64,000 nt of DNA from positions 19,200,997 to 19,264,996 of the forward strand of contig CP099843.1 of NCBI GenBank assembly GCA_030062745.1. Direction: 5' to 3'. This DNA is from Capitulum mitella (taxonomy: Eukaryota; Arthropoda; Thecostraca; Pollicipedomorpha; Pollicipedidae). The translations under genes and the position numbers were made by a program. This document shows positions 11,888 to 24,395 of the stretch, in pieces. Below the pieces are notes generated by a model, which saw nothing but the letters and a program-made list of their open reading frames with translations, did not search any database and was not told the DNA's origin. The number at the start of each line of letters is the position of its first letter. Within the stretch, counting starts at the first letter, position 1.

Positions 11888-14800
11888 ACCCAACCTAATC
11901 ATACCTTTCATCAGGCTCTTAGGGGGAGGCCTTACGTACGAAGCAAATACACGAAAAATCCTCCGCGAAACGTGAAACACTAAATACAAAATGAGACTCG
12001 AATGCAGGTAATGATCATGCCCATTGGTTTTAGATTTTTTGATTGACTGATGTTGAGTTTAGAGGCGTACCTCGACCTACTGGTGATTATGCGCCGCCTG
12101 TAAAGTTTGTGTGAGCTAGGTTACTTTAGAGTGTATGTGGCGATTTCAAGCATAGCACAAGTGTTTCATCTAACGTTACATGGGGAAAGAGTGGTGAATA
12201 CAAGTGCCTTTTTACGCTGAGTTTGTATGTGTGCCCACGAAATTTAGAACCCGTTTATGACATCGGCATAATGTGAGGCCTCCGTGAAGCGGAGGCAAGA
12301 AGCGCAGAGGGAAGACGAAGGGAGTCGTCGCCTGCACTACCGTACTGCACTGTACCGTACCGTGCTGTATTGTACTACCATGAGTTACGTTACTTTTAGC
12401 CCTCCTGAAAGGACAAGAAATTTACGCCATGGTTTACGTTGGATTTTGCCAAGGTGCCGGCACGTGGCCTACTAATCACGAAGAGCACCGAGGGGTCTTT
12501 ATCATGCAGGCTAGGAGGAGATTGACCACACCGCCTCTCACGCTAGCTAAGCGTTCACCCTATCACGCCGGTAGTTGCGGAAGAAGGACAGGAGGCAGAA
12601 CTTCTTGGGTAGTGGTTATGTCGTGTAGTGTAGCGCTGGATTTTGACGGGTGCTGCCTGTTGGTGGCTTGAGCTGCAAGGTTGCGCGGTCCCCACGACTG
12701 CCTCTTTACGTGCGGGCGGGGCCCAGGGCAGCACGGATATTGGCTTTGCGCATCGATCAAGTATAGTTTGATGACAAAATCCGCCGTGACATGAAAACAA
12801 TAAGGCTATAGTGGAATGAAATGTTGCAGTCGGTTGTGAAAAAGTCTATCCATTATTTTCCACACGATAGGTTAAGAATCACATGAGCGTATTGACAAGA
12901 AGAGGCAGATAACGACTGAGATCAAGATAGATAAGGATGACTAACGACAGAGACATCTATTGGTCGAAATGAGAACTGGTCGGCTTTCTACACATGCACG
13001 TCGTACAACTGTGTACGACCTTGTACACAGCTGTAGGCGCCCAAGCTAAACAAGGTAGGCTAGGCGCCCCGCACAGGCCAGGCTGGTTGTGTGCGTGTTT
13101 ATTTCCATTTTCTGCGTTCATTTTTACACTTCATCAGACTAACCCTTACGTGGAACAGTGTGCAGTTTTTTTACTATGAGATGTTAGGTATTGGTGGTCC
13201 CGATAGCCGACAACCTGAACTAAAAAAGTTCGAATGACGGCAATTTTAAAAGCCACTATGTTAAGCATACAGGTACAGTTAAAAACCTTGTGCCTGGGAT
13301 AACTGCTTTGACCATTGGCAGCCAGATAAAGCAGAATTTATGGGTAAAATAAGATGCGAGCAGCTGTTTCCAACCAGTATCAGCAAACGAAGTAGTAGAA
13401 AAAATGCCGTAAAAAGCGTGAAATCGAAGGCGTTGTCAGCAGAACACAAGTAAAAAGCTCCCGCATCTTATTTCGCATCTTGGCACCGCTCATGTCTGCG
13501 AGCATGTATCTGAAGATAAAATGCATTGATATATGCGCCTTTATACCCGTAAATATGTTAAAAAATTACCAAATTCATTTTTAACAGATGGGGCCCCACC
13601 TGGACGAATGGCCACCCCCCACACACACTTTTCGTTGCGTTCCTACACCGTCGCTTTTATCTTGACTGCCTGACTCATCGCAACTCCTGAAAAGCCTCAC
13701 TGTGGTAGGACTTACGACGAAATCCAGTGCTATTATGACATTGATTACACCGGGTCTACCCTGGACGAGATACATTGCGTAAGGTCTGAATCATCTGCAG
13801 GTATTGCCAAGCCGGCTTTGTGTGTCTGATCTTTCTTGGTGCACCACGTTAGTCATGTTTATGCATGCCAGTCGAAAGGCAATGCAATTCTAACTCGTTT
13901 TCCAACTATCTAGCATCGCACTGCGTTCTTCAGACGACCTTGGAGATCATGGACATTGAATCCCGTTCCACTACGTATTTCAGTGGTACTTCTGATGTTC
14001 TGTAGCAAGCACAGTACGAACATTAGTTGACGGCAACAGTTGGCCGGCAAACTGAGGGACGACCCTGCGCGCATGAACGTATACATTTGCTTACGTATCG
14101 TCTCTGCAGTACGTTATGTTTTCACTTGTACGTATGGTCACTCGGGCGCACCATGACTCACTCACATCCTTCAGCATGTATGCCAGCTAACAGCGTTCCG
14201 TTTACCGGGTTCTGTATTCCACCGTGGTCTGCGGTTTCAGCTTGTTTACCGTCCGACGTCCTTCGCCTCCCAATCTCGATCATCTTCGCTCCCAGGAATG
14301 TGAGCGACAGAATGGAATGATTCCATCTCTGAGTCAGTCATTGCAAAACGTCGTGCCAGCCGCCGCCGGCGTCGTTTCCAAACGTTTGCGCCACTCGCCG
14401 GGTGTACCGGTTTGCCGTGGCGCCGCTGACGCAGGGCCGGCGAGCGCGGCTCCTGGTGGCCCAAGTTGGAGTCCCCCTCCCCGCTGGCCGGCGGGGGTCC
14501 CGCGCGCATATGGGTCAGATCTTGGCGGCGGATATGCGTCTACGGTGGACCACTGGGCGGGCCTTGTCGTTCGGCCAGCGAGGAGGGCACGGTCCAGTTG
14601 TGTGGCTGAGACGCTTCTGTCATGTCGCCAGCTTAGCTGGCCGGAGACGTGATTCGCGGGGAACATAACAGAAGTTCGCCAGGTACCCATGGGATCTAGA
14701 ATAGCGTCGGCCGAGGAGGCATCAACGCGCTTTAAGCCAGAGCATACCCACCCTGGCACTGATGGGACTTAGCAGGACCCTGTCTGCGTCTTTTTTAATA

Positions 14801-15769
14801 CCGTTGGCGGTTAATACGGCTTGCTTGAAACGTACATAATCAGCGACCGTTACCCAGCAGTTTTGACATATTGCAACACATGCATACATATGGTTTATAA
14901 ATTGTGGTTTCTTGCTAAGGTACCAACTTACTGACGCCTCGCGTGTAGACACGCACTCACAAGCATACGTCGGGTCAGGTCAATGGTGGTCTTGTCTCAA
15001 ATCAACAATGGCCTGGCATCATTGACGAACAGTACAAAGCCATCAAACCGTCCTCGATTTTAATGGTGCTTGAGTTGTCTAAGGCAACTTATCGGACACG
15101 GTGACAGATTTCAGGGGATGACGTTATAACAGCTGGGTGCGCCTGAGCAGAAACGCCTCCGGGTTTAAGTCTGGGAGCCGGGTTTACGCAGCGCCTCGTC
15201 CGGTCCTGTGCCTCTGTCTCGTACCGCCCTGTCCTTGGTCAGATGGCTCGCAACCGACTCGAGCTGTGCATACCGGATGACTTCAGGACAATGTCTGGTG
15301 AGGGGTTATTTATAACTCACGTGCCAATTGAGGAGAGGAGGACGCCAGAACCTACCGTCACGCAACCTTACACGAGCAGAGCGATGTTACCGAGAAGCGT
15401 TACGCAATGTTCGAAGACAAACACGTGGATCTGTCGTCATGCATGCTAAGAAAATGTCTAAAGCAAGGCGCGAACTATAGAGGCGGCGCTACATGCGGCG
15501 CCAATTTGCAAATTCCACTACAGCAACGGATTCCGGACGTCTGTCACCAATCAGCATTCTGTTTTACTGCAGTACGAAATATGCATACTTGCAGTATTTG
15601 CAATATGCGACTGAAGTCTGCTGACCTGAGAGGATCCAGCCCTTTTGAAAATCGGTGGCTGACAACACGAACAAAAGCCCTATTCATCGACAGTGTTGTA
15701 ACCTTTTGGTTGTCAATATGATGTCAGTTATCATCTCGTTTTTCCTCACTTATTAGATCCCATGACATT
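11888..15769. other. Long stretch without a supported gene
   Basis: About 3.9 kb. The only compositional feature is a CpG-rich patch at about 14330-14600, open in several frames on both strands, as GC-rich DNA often is. A minus-strand frame ending at 14246 has an Arg-rich stretch followed by an acidic tail but no domain. A minus-strand frame at 12555-12800 is similarly anonymous. I see no splice-supported exon. Confidence 0.4.
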
Positions 15770-15938
15770 CACGCGCACCCAAGGGGAGGGGCCGCCCCCC
15801 CCAGGGGAGGGGCCGCCCCCCCCTTACGCCCGCTTTTTTGTGGAAACCATTGCACATCGCCTTCCCGGTAAGCGGTTTTCTTATGATTTCAGTTCACACT
15901 GAGCTCCCTCCCTGAAGACAATCCTGGCTGCGTCCCTG
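15770..15938. mobile_element. Second copy of the short hAT-type MITE, with an internal G-rich duplication
   Basis: The sequence from about 15830 to 15938 aligns to 11775-11879, including ATGATTTCAGTTCACACTG and the end CCTGGCTGCGTCCCTG, whose inverse is CAGGGACGCAGCCAGG. At 15782-15823 a 21-bp unit of AGGGGAGGGGCCGC plus C-run is present twice in tandem with no differences. The left end is approximate and no target duplication was found. Confidence 0.5.
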
Positions 15939-16146
15939 CCGTGATCCCCCAAACAACCCCCATTTTTTCTCCTCGGATTTGGCCCACTTCATTCTGCATG
16001 CCAGCAAAACCCTCGGCCTCCAGCCTTCATGTACTGACAGGCTGTGTGGTGGCCGGAGAGCCTGGAACCCAGCACAACGTCCCCGAGCTCCAAGCTGACG
16101 TTTTGCTTGTATGTACGTAGATTAGGGTGAGGTGAAAGGGACGGTG

Positions 16147-16880
16147 TAGCCCACGCGGAAGGCTGGTCAGTGACCAGTATGTATGTACCAGTCGTTGACT
16201 ATGTCTACGGCACAGTCATCGACCTCCGATCCGGGGTGGTGCCTGTGTACCTGTTCCTGTTGGAAATCGGCCCTGTCTGCCGCAGCAGAGGGCTGGCCAC
16301 TGCCAGTCTGTTCATGAGGATGTGGGTGAGCAAGCATCACTGCAATGGGAAGAACTTGCTGAGCCTCGGACATATCACAGAGTTCATCATAGGGATCTAC
16401 TTCCCGGTATGGTTTGACGCCAAAGCGAAGCACAGCTTCGCGAACTGGCCAGACCACGGCCTAAAGCAGCTGGATCTAGTGGGTCTGCCGAAGATGATGG
16501 TGCAGGACCTGGTCGGCCCGCACATCAGAAGTTCCGCCTGGTTCTCGCATAGCGAGGCCGCTCCACAAACTCCCTTGAGTTGGAGTTACATGCACTAACA
16601 GAGGTTCACGATAGAGCAGATCCATTGGCTGCGAGGGGACATGTATGCGGGAACGTGCATGAGCCGCTGTTGACTCGCTCGTTCACCAAAGAAGAGATCA
16701 ACGGGCTCGTGGATGAGCTCGTGAAGGTCCGCTGCATCCCGCGGCCAATCGACGGAGAGGTGTGTAAAGCAAGTGACGAGAGCCTGTGAGAACGTGTTCG
16801 GGGTGGCGGCCAGGGACGGCCTCATCAGGTCCGAGGTGGCAGCCGATGCCCACCAGCCGCAGCAAGAAGGACCTCGCCAG
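16147..16880 (+). pseudogene. Broken open frame of an unidentified protein family
   Basis: A plus-strand coding-like stretch reads AEGWSVTSMYVPVVDYVYG, then IDLRSGVVPVYLFLLEIGPV, SLFMRMWVSKHH, ITEFIIGIYFPVWFDAKAKH and SSAWFSHSEAA. It is followed in other frames by EPLLTRSFTKEEINGLVDEL and RACENVFGVAARDGLIRSE. Codon use and hydrophobic periodicity look protein-like throughout, and the pieces appear to continue one another although they are not in one frame. I recall similar anonymous repetitive proteins in invertebrate genomes but cannot name the family or confirm it. It may be a transposon-borne protein or a host pseudogene. No catalytic motif was recognised. Confidence 0.5.
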
Positions 16881-18675
16881 CATGGTTGTCGTCTAAGTGG
16901 AACACTGCTTCGACTTTTGTTCCGCTCAGATGATCATCACGTGCGTTTTGTTACTTTGCTTATTCACCTCATGGCCCTCGGTGCATGCTGTCTGCAACTG
17001 TTGTTGAAAAAAAATGTTGCCTTGCCAGTTCTTGAAGCTATGGCATCACGGGCTTTACACATGCGGTCACCGTTTCACGTCATAATAGATTTCCGCAGTT
17101 ACATAAATGTGGCATGCAAATAGCACCTGATAGGGCGTTTAGTATAATTTGAGACTCGAACCACAGGGTGACAGGGTCATTTAACTTTTCACGGGCATTC
17201 GAAATCACTGACCTTGTATGGGCGCTGATCCTGTGTGATCGTTTTCGAATTGGAGTTAGCTATTTATACATCGCTCCTTTTGGCTGTCAAATATGAGCAT
17301 CGCGTTCAGTTTTACCCCGACGCACATCAAGCGTAATTTAGGCAGTATTTCTCGACCGTCCAAGCGGAGGTCAACTCTTTGACCTGGTCTGGCTCATATT
17401 ATAACCATCCATATCTGGCTTATGTGTCGTTAGATTTTTGAGATATTGGAAAGCACTCTGACATTTGACCTCACGTGGAAGGTCAACCAATGACCCTAGA
17501 TACAAACTCTTGCAGTAAATTGAGAGTCCTAATGAGCAACGCGCTGTTCTTTTTCTTTCGTTTATCTTATTTTCTTTGGAAACCCTAGATGTATTTCTCC
17601 ATACCGAAATGCGAAGTAACTGTGGTTGTTAAAATGGAAACGCGATAATCATTTTCAGCGACATGGAAAACCAATATCACGAAGACATTCTACACATGTA
17701 AAGATATAAACAAAATAAAGGCAAATCCGGATCTTGCAAGCATACTTTCACCCCACCCTAATATACATGAATGTACTGATTGAATAAATAAGGAGCTGGG
17801 GCCATGGTGGACCAATGCATGGGCATTGAAAAAGCGGGATCAGAAGCCAGAAAGTCTTTGCTGCTGTGCACGCCCACAAACACAAACCGTGTTGTTGATA
17901 ACGTTCTCAGCACTTTTTTCTGGTAAATAGCTAGAGGCACCGAAACTGTAATCAAAAACTGCTTTGTGAAAGATTCACTGCTGAGGCAAAACACAGATCT
18001 TCTGGTAACGTTCATTAGCCCGAGCCCGCTTAACAAATTACACATCAGCTGATACAGGACACAGTTTAGTAGGACAAAACGGAAATTTGCTGGGGAATGC
18101 TTTAAGCGCCGTAGGTTTGGCGTTTTCTGACATGATGCGTATGAAAAGTTTTTATCTAAGACTGTTAACTACGACATGGTCGGTTCAGATCAAAACATCT
18201 GTTGATAGTGAAGCATTCCCTTTAAGTTGCGGTTTTTGGCCTTCGACCAAACAGCATCGTCATGGTGCACATCATTCTGCAGATATATGGATAAATCAGA
18301 AAATGCTTTAAGCGCACAAAGAAAGAAATCGCCACTCGAAGCGTCCATAAACGGTGATTACTGTTCCTGACACTCAAGGTTTCGCTATATTCTCTTCATA
18401 CAGACCTCACTATCGGTCAGGGCCGGCAAAAACTATGTCGGGATGGGGGCGGGGGTACACCATTCGCGGATTCATCCACCCCATTGGGCGTAACCTAGAG
18501 TACCCTCAAAGTCCGATTTCCCCTCGGGTTTGGGTCACTTCGTTTTTGGTTCAGACCAGGCATCACAAGAAATATACATGACGAAATAACGAAGATGATG
18601 ATCAACGAATCATTGTTATCCCCACGATCCTCCGGTAAAGTATTTTGATATGTACTGATGTCTTATTAATTCCAG
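16881..18675. other. Unassigned intergenic stretch
   Basis: About 1.8 kb of AT-rich DNA. A minus-strand frame at 17758-18045 has no domain and no splice support. Nothing else is recognised. Confidence 0.45.
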
Positions 18676-18850
18676 AGTGAGGGGCCCAACACTGAGGGAG
18701 CTCCTTGAAAATTATGGGGGCCTCCATGGCTAGAACACTAGAGGTAAGTGGAACTTATTTTTTAGTGTCATCAAGAAATGAGCCTGACAGTGCTAAAGCA
18801 TATAGGAATCCCATGTACATAACTTCTGGTCCGCGCTGCGTGAGATTTCG
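18676..18850. repeat. Interspersed repeat, copy 1 (matches 40110-40325)
   Basis: Shared segments with 40110-40325 include ACTGAGGGA, CCATGGCTAGAACACTAG, TTTTTTAGTGTCAT, GGAATCCCATG and CTTCTGGTCCGCGC. The sequence is non-coding. The second copy sits inside the composite element at 37424-40475, so this is probably the terminal part of the same family. Confidence 0.55.
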
Positions 18851-19072
18851 ACATGTCCTTTTTTATCCATCGTCGCATCCCGCACCTCAAAGACTGAAAA
18901 TTACAGAGGTGAACTGCATTCTCAGCGCTATTCAAGTTACTTGTGTTTTACGGCGCCATGACCAGATTTTATCATATTGTCTAAGGACTTGCCCAGTACC
19001 GTATACCCTGTACGTGGGCCTGACCTACAGCTAAACATGCTTTAATAGTACATAATAACTGTCATCGATTGG

Positions 19073-20327
19073 TTAACCCGCCCCCGACTGGGGGGGAGGA
19101 CGGTTGACCGCCCCTTCCCCTGAAATTTTTCTAGGGCTGCGAGAGAACGAACAAACGCAGCGCCACGAAACTTCCTGTGCGTTTTGCTTGATAACTTTTA
19201 CACCCTGCGTCAAAGTTTCGACCTGAGGTCAGGTCAGGTGTCTGATCTGATTTGTCAGGTGTCCGTTTGACCTATGTCAGGTCAAACGGAATCTATGTCC
19301 AAAAAAGTTTAGCGCCGCTGTAACTTTTTCGCAAAACAAAATATCACAACAATACTTTTGGGGATTAGAGATCTTGACAGATGCAACAAATCTGCTATCT
19401 CAGACTTTTGGAAATTTCTGAGTCATTGACCTAAGGTCAAGTTCATTTTTATGACATGTCGTCTTTTTTTCGGCAATTGGCGAAATATATCATAACATTT
19501 TTAGTGTGGAGTGACGCAAACATTTGGTTACCGTCAATGGGCAAAATATCAGTGACTTCCAGCCATTCACCTGGGGTCGGGGCACGAATATTTGTTCAGA
19601 GTCAAAATGTACCACCGTCAAAATCACAGATGAATTACTCGGAATGGGTAGAAAATAGCAGAACTGGTTTGCACAGGCGCATGTAATACCAGGAACTTCC
19701 AAGAGTAAAAAAAATGCGTATTTTGAAAATAATCAGGTTTTCGTGAATAAAGCTCCGCCAACTGTGTAGATTGGTAACTAATGAATTTTTCCAGAATTTA
19801 AGCATGAGAAACCATCACAAGAACCAAAAAGATCAGTAAAATGTAGATGGATAGGCTTATTTCGCAAAGATAAAGGGACGATAAAATTAGTTCCCGTTAA
19901 TTTCTTACTGCGTACAGCTGCGGCGCCCGCCGACAACCGGCTTGAAAATTGCCGTGTCTTTAATTCAACGTTTCGGTGTTTATAATGAACAAATCTGAGA
20001 AATTAGACGTGTATCGGCATCTGCGTACCTTTACTTGTACGTTGGTGCCTTTACCTATGCGTTATTAGCCACAGCCCTTGAGATTCAGACCGTTTCTCGG
20101 TCTCATGCAGTCGGCTACGAGAAAACATATGTAGGGCGAGAATGGCTTACATATTACCCAAAACTGAAAATGAGACCAGTTTCGAGCTCTACTTGTCACG
20201 AGTTTTCCAATGATGTGTTTATTTTTTTATCGTGCGGCCAACCGTTCGTGAGTTAGAGGGGGCGGTCAACCGCCCCACCTCCCGGTCGGGCGTGATCGCC
20301 GCCGACCCACGGCCGGGCGCGGGTTAA
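19073..20327 (+). mobile_element. Family A TTAA-flanked non-autonomous transposon, forward copy
   Basis: TTAA at 19073-19076 and 20324-20327; the ends are TTAACCCGCCCCCGACTG and, inverted, TTAACCCGCGCCCGGCCG. The copy is 1255 bp and aligns end to end with the copy at 10151. Near 19210-19290 it has a local expansion of GGTCAGGTCA-type hexamers. No transposase frame is seen. Confidence 0.8.
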
Positions 20328-21189
20328 TGTGAATAACCATGTCATTGTAGAAAATGTGCATAAATAACGACCAGGGCGAAATTCCTTCATACTTAGTTTA
20401 CCAGATTTCGGCGATTCATCGGCTTGCTCAGGTTTTTCACGGTGTAAGAAACGAAAAAATGTAATTAACATCGTGAAAATAATGCCCTCTTTTTCATACA
20501 TATGTCCAGCCCGGGACGTTACCACGCCCAAACCCGGTTTGTGGTGCGAAGTGTCGGCGGAGTTGCTGACTCCTGCGCCGTGGTCATGACCAGTGGAGTT
20601 GCAGGACAAGGTGGCGGTGCGGTTTCCCGTCATTATGGTGATATTCATGTCGTGGTTGTATCGTTCCGCGACAAGTGGAAGGGAAATGCGCAGGCGTATT
20701 CGTACCCTGTTCAGGCTTCGAGGACTTGTATGATTGCGACTGCAGTCAAACACAGCTGCCCTCCTCCCATCTAAAAAGTCCCCTTGCGCGCACCCACATC
20801 TACACATATCTATAGGCGTGTTCAAAATATCTTCTTGTGTATTTGTGTTATTGGTTGGGTGTTTCCTTCATATTTAAATTTCATATTTAATATTTACTCT
20901 TCATATTTAATATTTATTCACTTCATATTTAATTCCTTCATAATTAAAAACTTCCGAACTTGGGATGATAAGACCCCTAGGGTTAATGGATTAGGTTACG
21001 TCACTGGACTCCCTTTCTCACACGCCAGACACCATCTTATGACAGGAGGACCTTTCCTGGCTGGCGGCTCTTGCAAAGGAGCATCCTCTATGGTCCTCGC
21101 AAATGCCTTTTGGTAGATGTATGCCGGGGGCCCACTTACCTCTCCCGGTCAGAGGGCACCCCGCCATGGAATGTAATCTCTGCGGGCGC
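20328..21189. other. Unassigned stretch with a local AT-rich tandem repeat
   Basis: Between about 20860 and 20945 TTCATATTTAATATTTA-type units repeat three to four times. A minus-strand frame ending in family A sequence is not a gene. Nothing else was recognised. Confidence 0.5.
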
Positions 21190-21501
21190 TGCACTGGATA
21201 TGTCCCGCAGTTTCTGAAAACGTGACAAATTTCCCCCTAATCTTTAAGGTATCGAATAGGTACTTCCCACTGACGACACAGTTCCTCGCAGGGGTGTTGA
21301 TTTGTATTCTTTTGAGAGGGCCTTTAGCCCCCCATGTTTATTTGGGCCCACCCCATGTTGGTTTGCCCCCCCCCAATATTTTCCGCTGGTTTGAAATGGA
21401 AAAGAGTAATAATAACGAAAGTAACGGCCGCAATAAATAAGAGAGAGGCAGAAGGTAAAAAAATAAAGTCTAAAGCGATGTATCTGTCTATCTTTCTATC
21501 C

Positions 21502-21507
<6 letters not shown>

Positions 21508-21540
<33 letters not shown>

Positions 21541-21630
21541 TATATATATATATACACATATCATTTCATGAAATGAAAAATTACATTTATCCTGACATAT
21601 AGTATATATATATATATAATATATATATAT
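21508..21630. repeat. (TA)n dinucleotide tracts
   Basis: TA/AT runs interrupted by ACAC at 21508-21560 and 21603-21630, on both sides of the left hairpin arm. The open frames through them (Tyr/Ile repeats) are artefacts. Confidence 0.85.
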
Positions 21631-21670
21631 ACACTAGTATATGTCAGGATAAATGTAATTTTTCATTTCA
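21561..21670. repeat. Perfect 32-bp inverted repeat (cruciform candidate)
   Basis: The arm at 21569-21600 (TGAAATGAAAAATTAC through CCTGACATAT) is exactly the reverse complement of 21639-21670. The spacer is a 38-bp AT-rich run. The left arm overlaps a separate 16-bp perfect palindrome, TCATTTCATGAAATGA, at 21561-21576. Absence of mismatch against an otherwise decayed background suggests a recent origin. Confidence 0.85.
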
Positions 21671-22079
21671 TAAAAATTAACAGGAGAAATATAAATTGCC
21701 GTTTGCCAAAATAAAGTGGGCTAAATCCACTGAGAAACCCACTTTTGGTTGGAGGTTAGGTAGTTGGTTCCTCCGGCTCAGCCTTCCCCCAATCATTTAC
21801 TGGAATTGACATTGCTGGTTTCCTGAACCTTAAAATCTAACAAAAGGGATTTCAACCGCAGTTTGTTATGCAACACTTGAAACAGTGAGTTTTACCCCCC
21901 CCCCCCCCGCCCGGCCTATTTTTGGTGGGTTGCAGTCAGCTTGCCTCCCTCCACCCAATTTCTGAATCGTGACTACATCCATGCACCCCGCAACCCGCCA
22001 GAGGGGCCTATGCCTGAGGACTGGAGGTCCTTTGTGGAGGGAGGGACTTGCCTTTTCCGGCCAAGGAGCCCCTTTAGGC

Positions 22080-22158
22080 AAATGCCAGGGGTCCTTTGTG
22101 TGTCACAAAGATTTAAGGGGTCCTGGGGCCCCTAGGATCTCCCTGGCTACGCTACTGG
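22080..22158. mobile_element. Terminal fragment of a CAG...GCGTAGCCAGG element
   Basis: The segment with GGTCCTGGGGCCCCTAGG and the end CCTGGCTACGCTACTGG matches the right end of the composite element at 40400-40475. The inverse of the end is CAGTAGCGTAGCCAGG, typical of short hAT-type elements. Confidence 0.45.
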
Positions 22159-22399
22159 TTTAAGTATTTGTGCACAGAGAGGCATACGGGCACTTACAGT
22201 CATAACAAACCATCTTGTTTTGTTATTGGTAGTGGTACTGTTTTGGTCCAGAGCCTACCTTTTGATATCTGCCTTACGTGATCCGTGTTTGTCCATCTCT
22301 GTCTAGACACAGTTTTCTTTTCTTGTAACATTTCTGAAATCCCGAAACCGGAGGGTGCCTCAAATCCAGCACCAACGAACACGTTCCTTTTTAGCTATA

Positions 22400-22752
22400 A
22401 ACAAAATGAGCTGGTCTGGAACGAAAAAAAAACACGCAAAACACGACATGCAAACGTCTGATACGCTGTCATTGGAATAATCCTCCAAAAAACGCAACCA
22501 ATTATTATCACAAACGCGAACAGAATTTATCAAGGGACTTAATGGCCAATTTGTATAAGCAATCAAAGTTTGAAACCGCCTAGCGTCATAACCAGTGCTT
22601 ATTTCAAGACTCGGCTGCCAAAAACTTGTACGTGGCACGCGGCCATTTTCTTTTGGGAGGGGGAGGGCAAAATATGTTCGCCCCATGTTCTTTGGATGGG
22701 GACAGTGCCTCGCAGCCCTCTCCTATCCCCCTCCCGCTTCCACCGCCACTGC
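22400..22752 (-). repeat. Interspersed repeat family D, reverse copy
   Basis: Its inverse begins CAGTGGCGGTGGAAGCGGG and continues through CCCATCCAAAGAACATGGGG and a TTTTGGCAGCCGAGTCTTG stretch to a segment with TGACGCTAGGCGGTTTCAAA. The copy at 36095-36460 is similar in the same order. No coding function is evident, though both copies happen to be open over about 80-100 codons. Confidence 0.6.
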
Positions 22753-24270
22753 TAACTGGAGTGAGTCATGGGCAGGTTCAGCCACCATTTTCTCAATCGG
22801 CATTTTCTCTGCCGGGGCTGCACTATGGCCCAATGGGGTTGTGCTTTGAAATCCTGGGTTGCGCTTACAATCCCTTTATGTATGGTTACATCACTATTCG
22901 TCAGCTGTCCTAGTTTCACGGCGAATTCCTTTGTTATTTATCCGTGTTTTGGAAAAATGACGGGGTCGCGGTCATGGTTGGACAGTGAGACGTGCGTAAC
23001 AGGCATGGCAGCGACAACACTATCTTTATTCGAAACTGCACGATTTTTCAATGCAAGATTTTCATTTCGAACGTTCGTCACACTTCGTCCTTTCGGGACA
23101 ATGCAGATTTGGTGGCACTGGTCCCGTAACTATAAGAGGTAACATGGACAGTGGCACAGCATGAGACTCACCTGTTACCAAACATGAGGCTTAGCAGAAG
23201 AAATCCAAAAAATGTATCTAAGACCGCCACTTACCGAGATAACTAGTTCATACATTTCTTGTCCCATTTCATACATCTAATCGTATTTTTAGCGCAGTAG
23301 TTCTTCACTTGTTTCGCCAGTTCAACTGAGAAAATTGCCAGTATCGGTCGTATTGTAATGCTTATGCCATTTCACTTCCCTGCATTGGAACAGGAAATCA
23401 AATTAACGAAATGGTGCTGTTGCATGGCCGAGTCTTCATTATTTTGTTTTACCAATCAAAATGTTGGTTTTACATCTATTTGGCGCAGGTCAGGGTGTGT
23501 CTGACTTGTATTGCTGAATTTGATATGACTACCATGATTCATGTCTTCCATTCACATGATAACTGGCATACAAGCCGGTTGTTTAAGTTTCAGCTGGGCC
23601 CATTTTATGTCATGAATGTGTCGATGCAAATGACAAACGGAATAACAAGAAAGAAAACTTTTAAAAACGGAGAGTCGGTATCATGGCCGAGAATGGGAAT
23701 ACAGGGAAAGTAGATCACAACGGATGCCCAGCAAACATTGCTTCCGGTTGGATGCTTCGCTGTGTAGGATGTTGGTTGCGCTCTGATGTAGGATCTTCTG
23801 AAAGGAAGATAATAATAGGGATCGTTTCTGCGGTTCCGGCGCCGTGTGTGATACATGGCTTCGTGATTCAATGTTGAGTTCAGTCAGTCTTGGCATTAAT
23901 CGTATCAGCCTATGACCTTCAAATAAATTTGATAACGTCGCAATTAGCAAATTAACCTCAACCTGGTCCAGCATTCGCTGACCAAGCGCGTCACATCTTG
24001 ACATTTAGCTTGGTGAGAGGAACAGTATGGAAGGTCGAGTCTTGGAAAACATTGCATTTCAGGATTTTGCACTTTCCAAGAGACTGGAGTTCAGGAAGTC
24101 ATGAAAACCTTAGTGATGGCTAGCTCGTTATGGTGTTTTTTTTTCGTGTAACATCATTGGGCCAAGTGGAGTTAATTATGGAGACATACATCACGCTGTC
24201 TTAGTTCACTTGCCCGTAAATCTCACTGATGAAGTGGAGAACGATCGCCAGTTGCAGTTTCATTTTTGTG
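22753..24270. other. Unassigned intergenic stretch
   Basis: About 1.5 kb between two repeats. Frames on both strands are short, and none shows a domain, signal peptide or splice-supported boundary. Confidence 0.45.
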
Positions 24271-24395
24271 GATAAGCGTAGGAAGCTGGGGGGAGGGGCG
24301 CGGCCCTCGCTTTCTTGGAAATTTGACATAAGCCCTGCGGAAAAAGCATGTTGCCTTCCCCTTCCACACATTTTTTGGAGGTTCCTACGCTCCTG
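24271..24395. mobile_element. Short G-rich MITE, GCGTAGGAAGC type, copy 1
   Basis: The left end is AAGCGTAGGAAGCTGGGG and the inverse of the right end is CAGGAGCGTAGGAACC. The 125-bp interior (CTTTCTTGGAAATTTGACAT, then a C-rich segment) matches 53151-53275. Confidence 0.5.

Larger units (their letters stand above)
21190..21990. repeat. Interspersed G-rich repeat family F, copy split by an AT-rich insert
   Basis: Two segments (about 21200-21260 and 21830-21990) match consecutive parts of 29500-29770. The first shares TTTAAGGTATCGAATAGGTA, the second AACAAAAGGGATTT, the GCAGTTTGTTATGCAAC block and the C-run followed by CAGTCAGCTTGCCTCC. In the 29.5-kb copy these parts are adjacent, so the intervening 21.3-21.8 kb, which holds the AT dinucleotide tracts and a hairpin, was inserted later or expanded. 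Confidence 0.5.

Noticed and set aside
21324-21576. Tyr/Ile-repeat open frames
   Set aside because: They are translations of (TA)n tracts.
22360-22686. Minus-strand 108-codon frame, alignable with 36.1-36.4 kb
   Set aside because: The similarity follows a shared interspersed DNA repeat and includes G-rich non-coding ends; no evidence of selection on protein.
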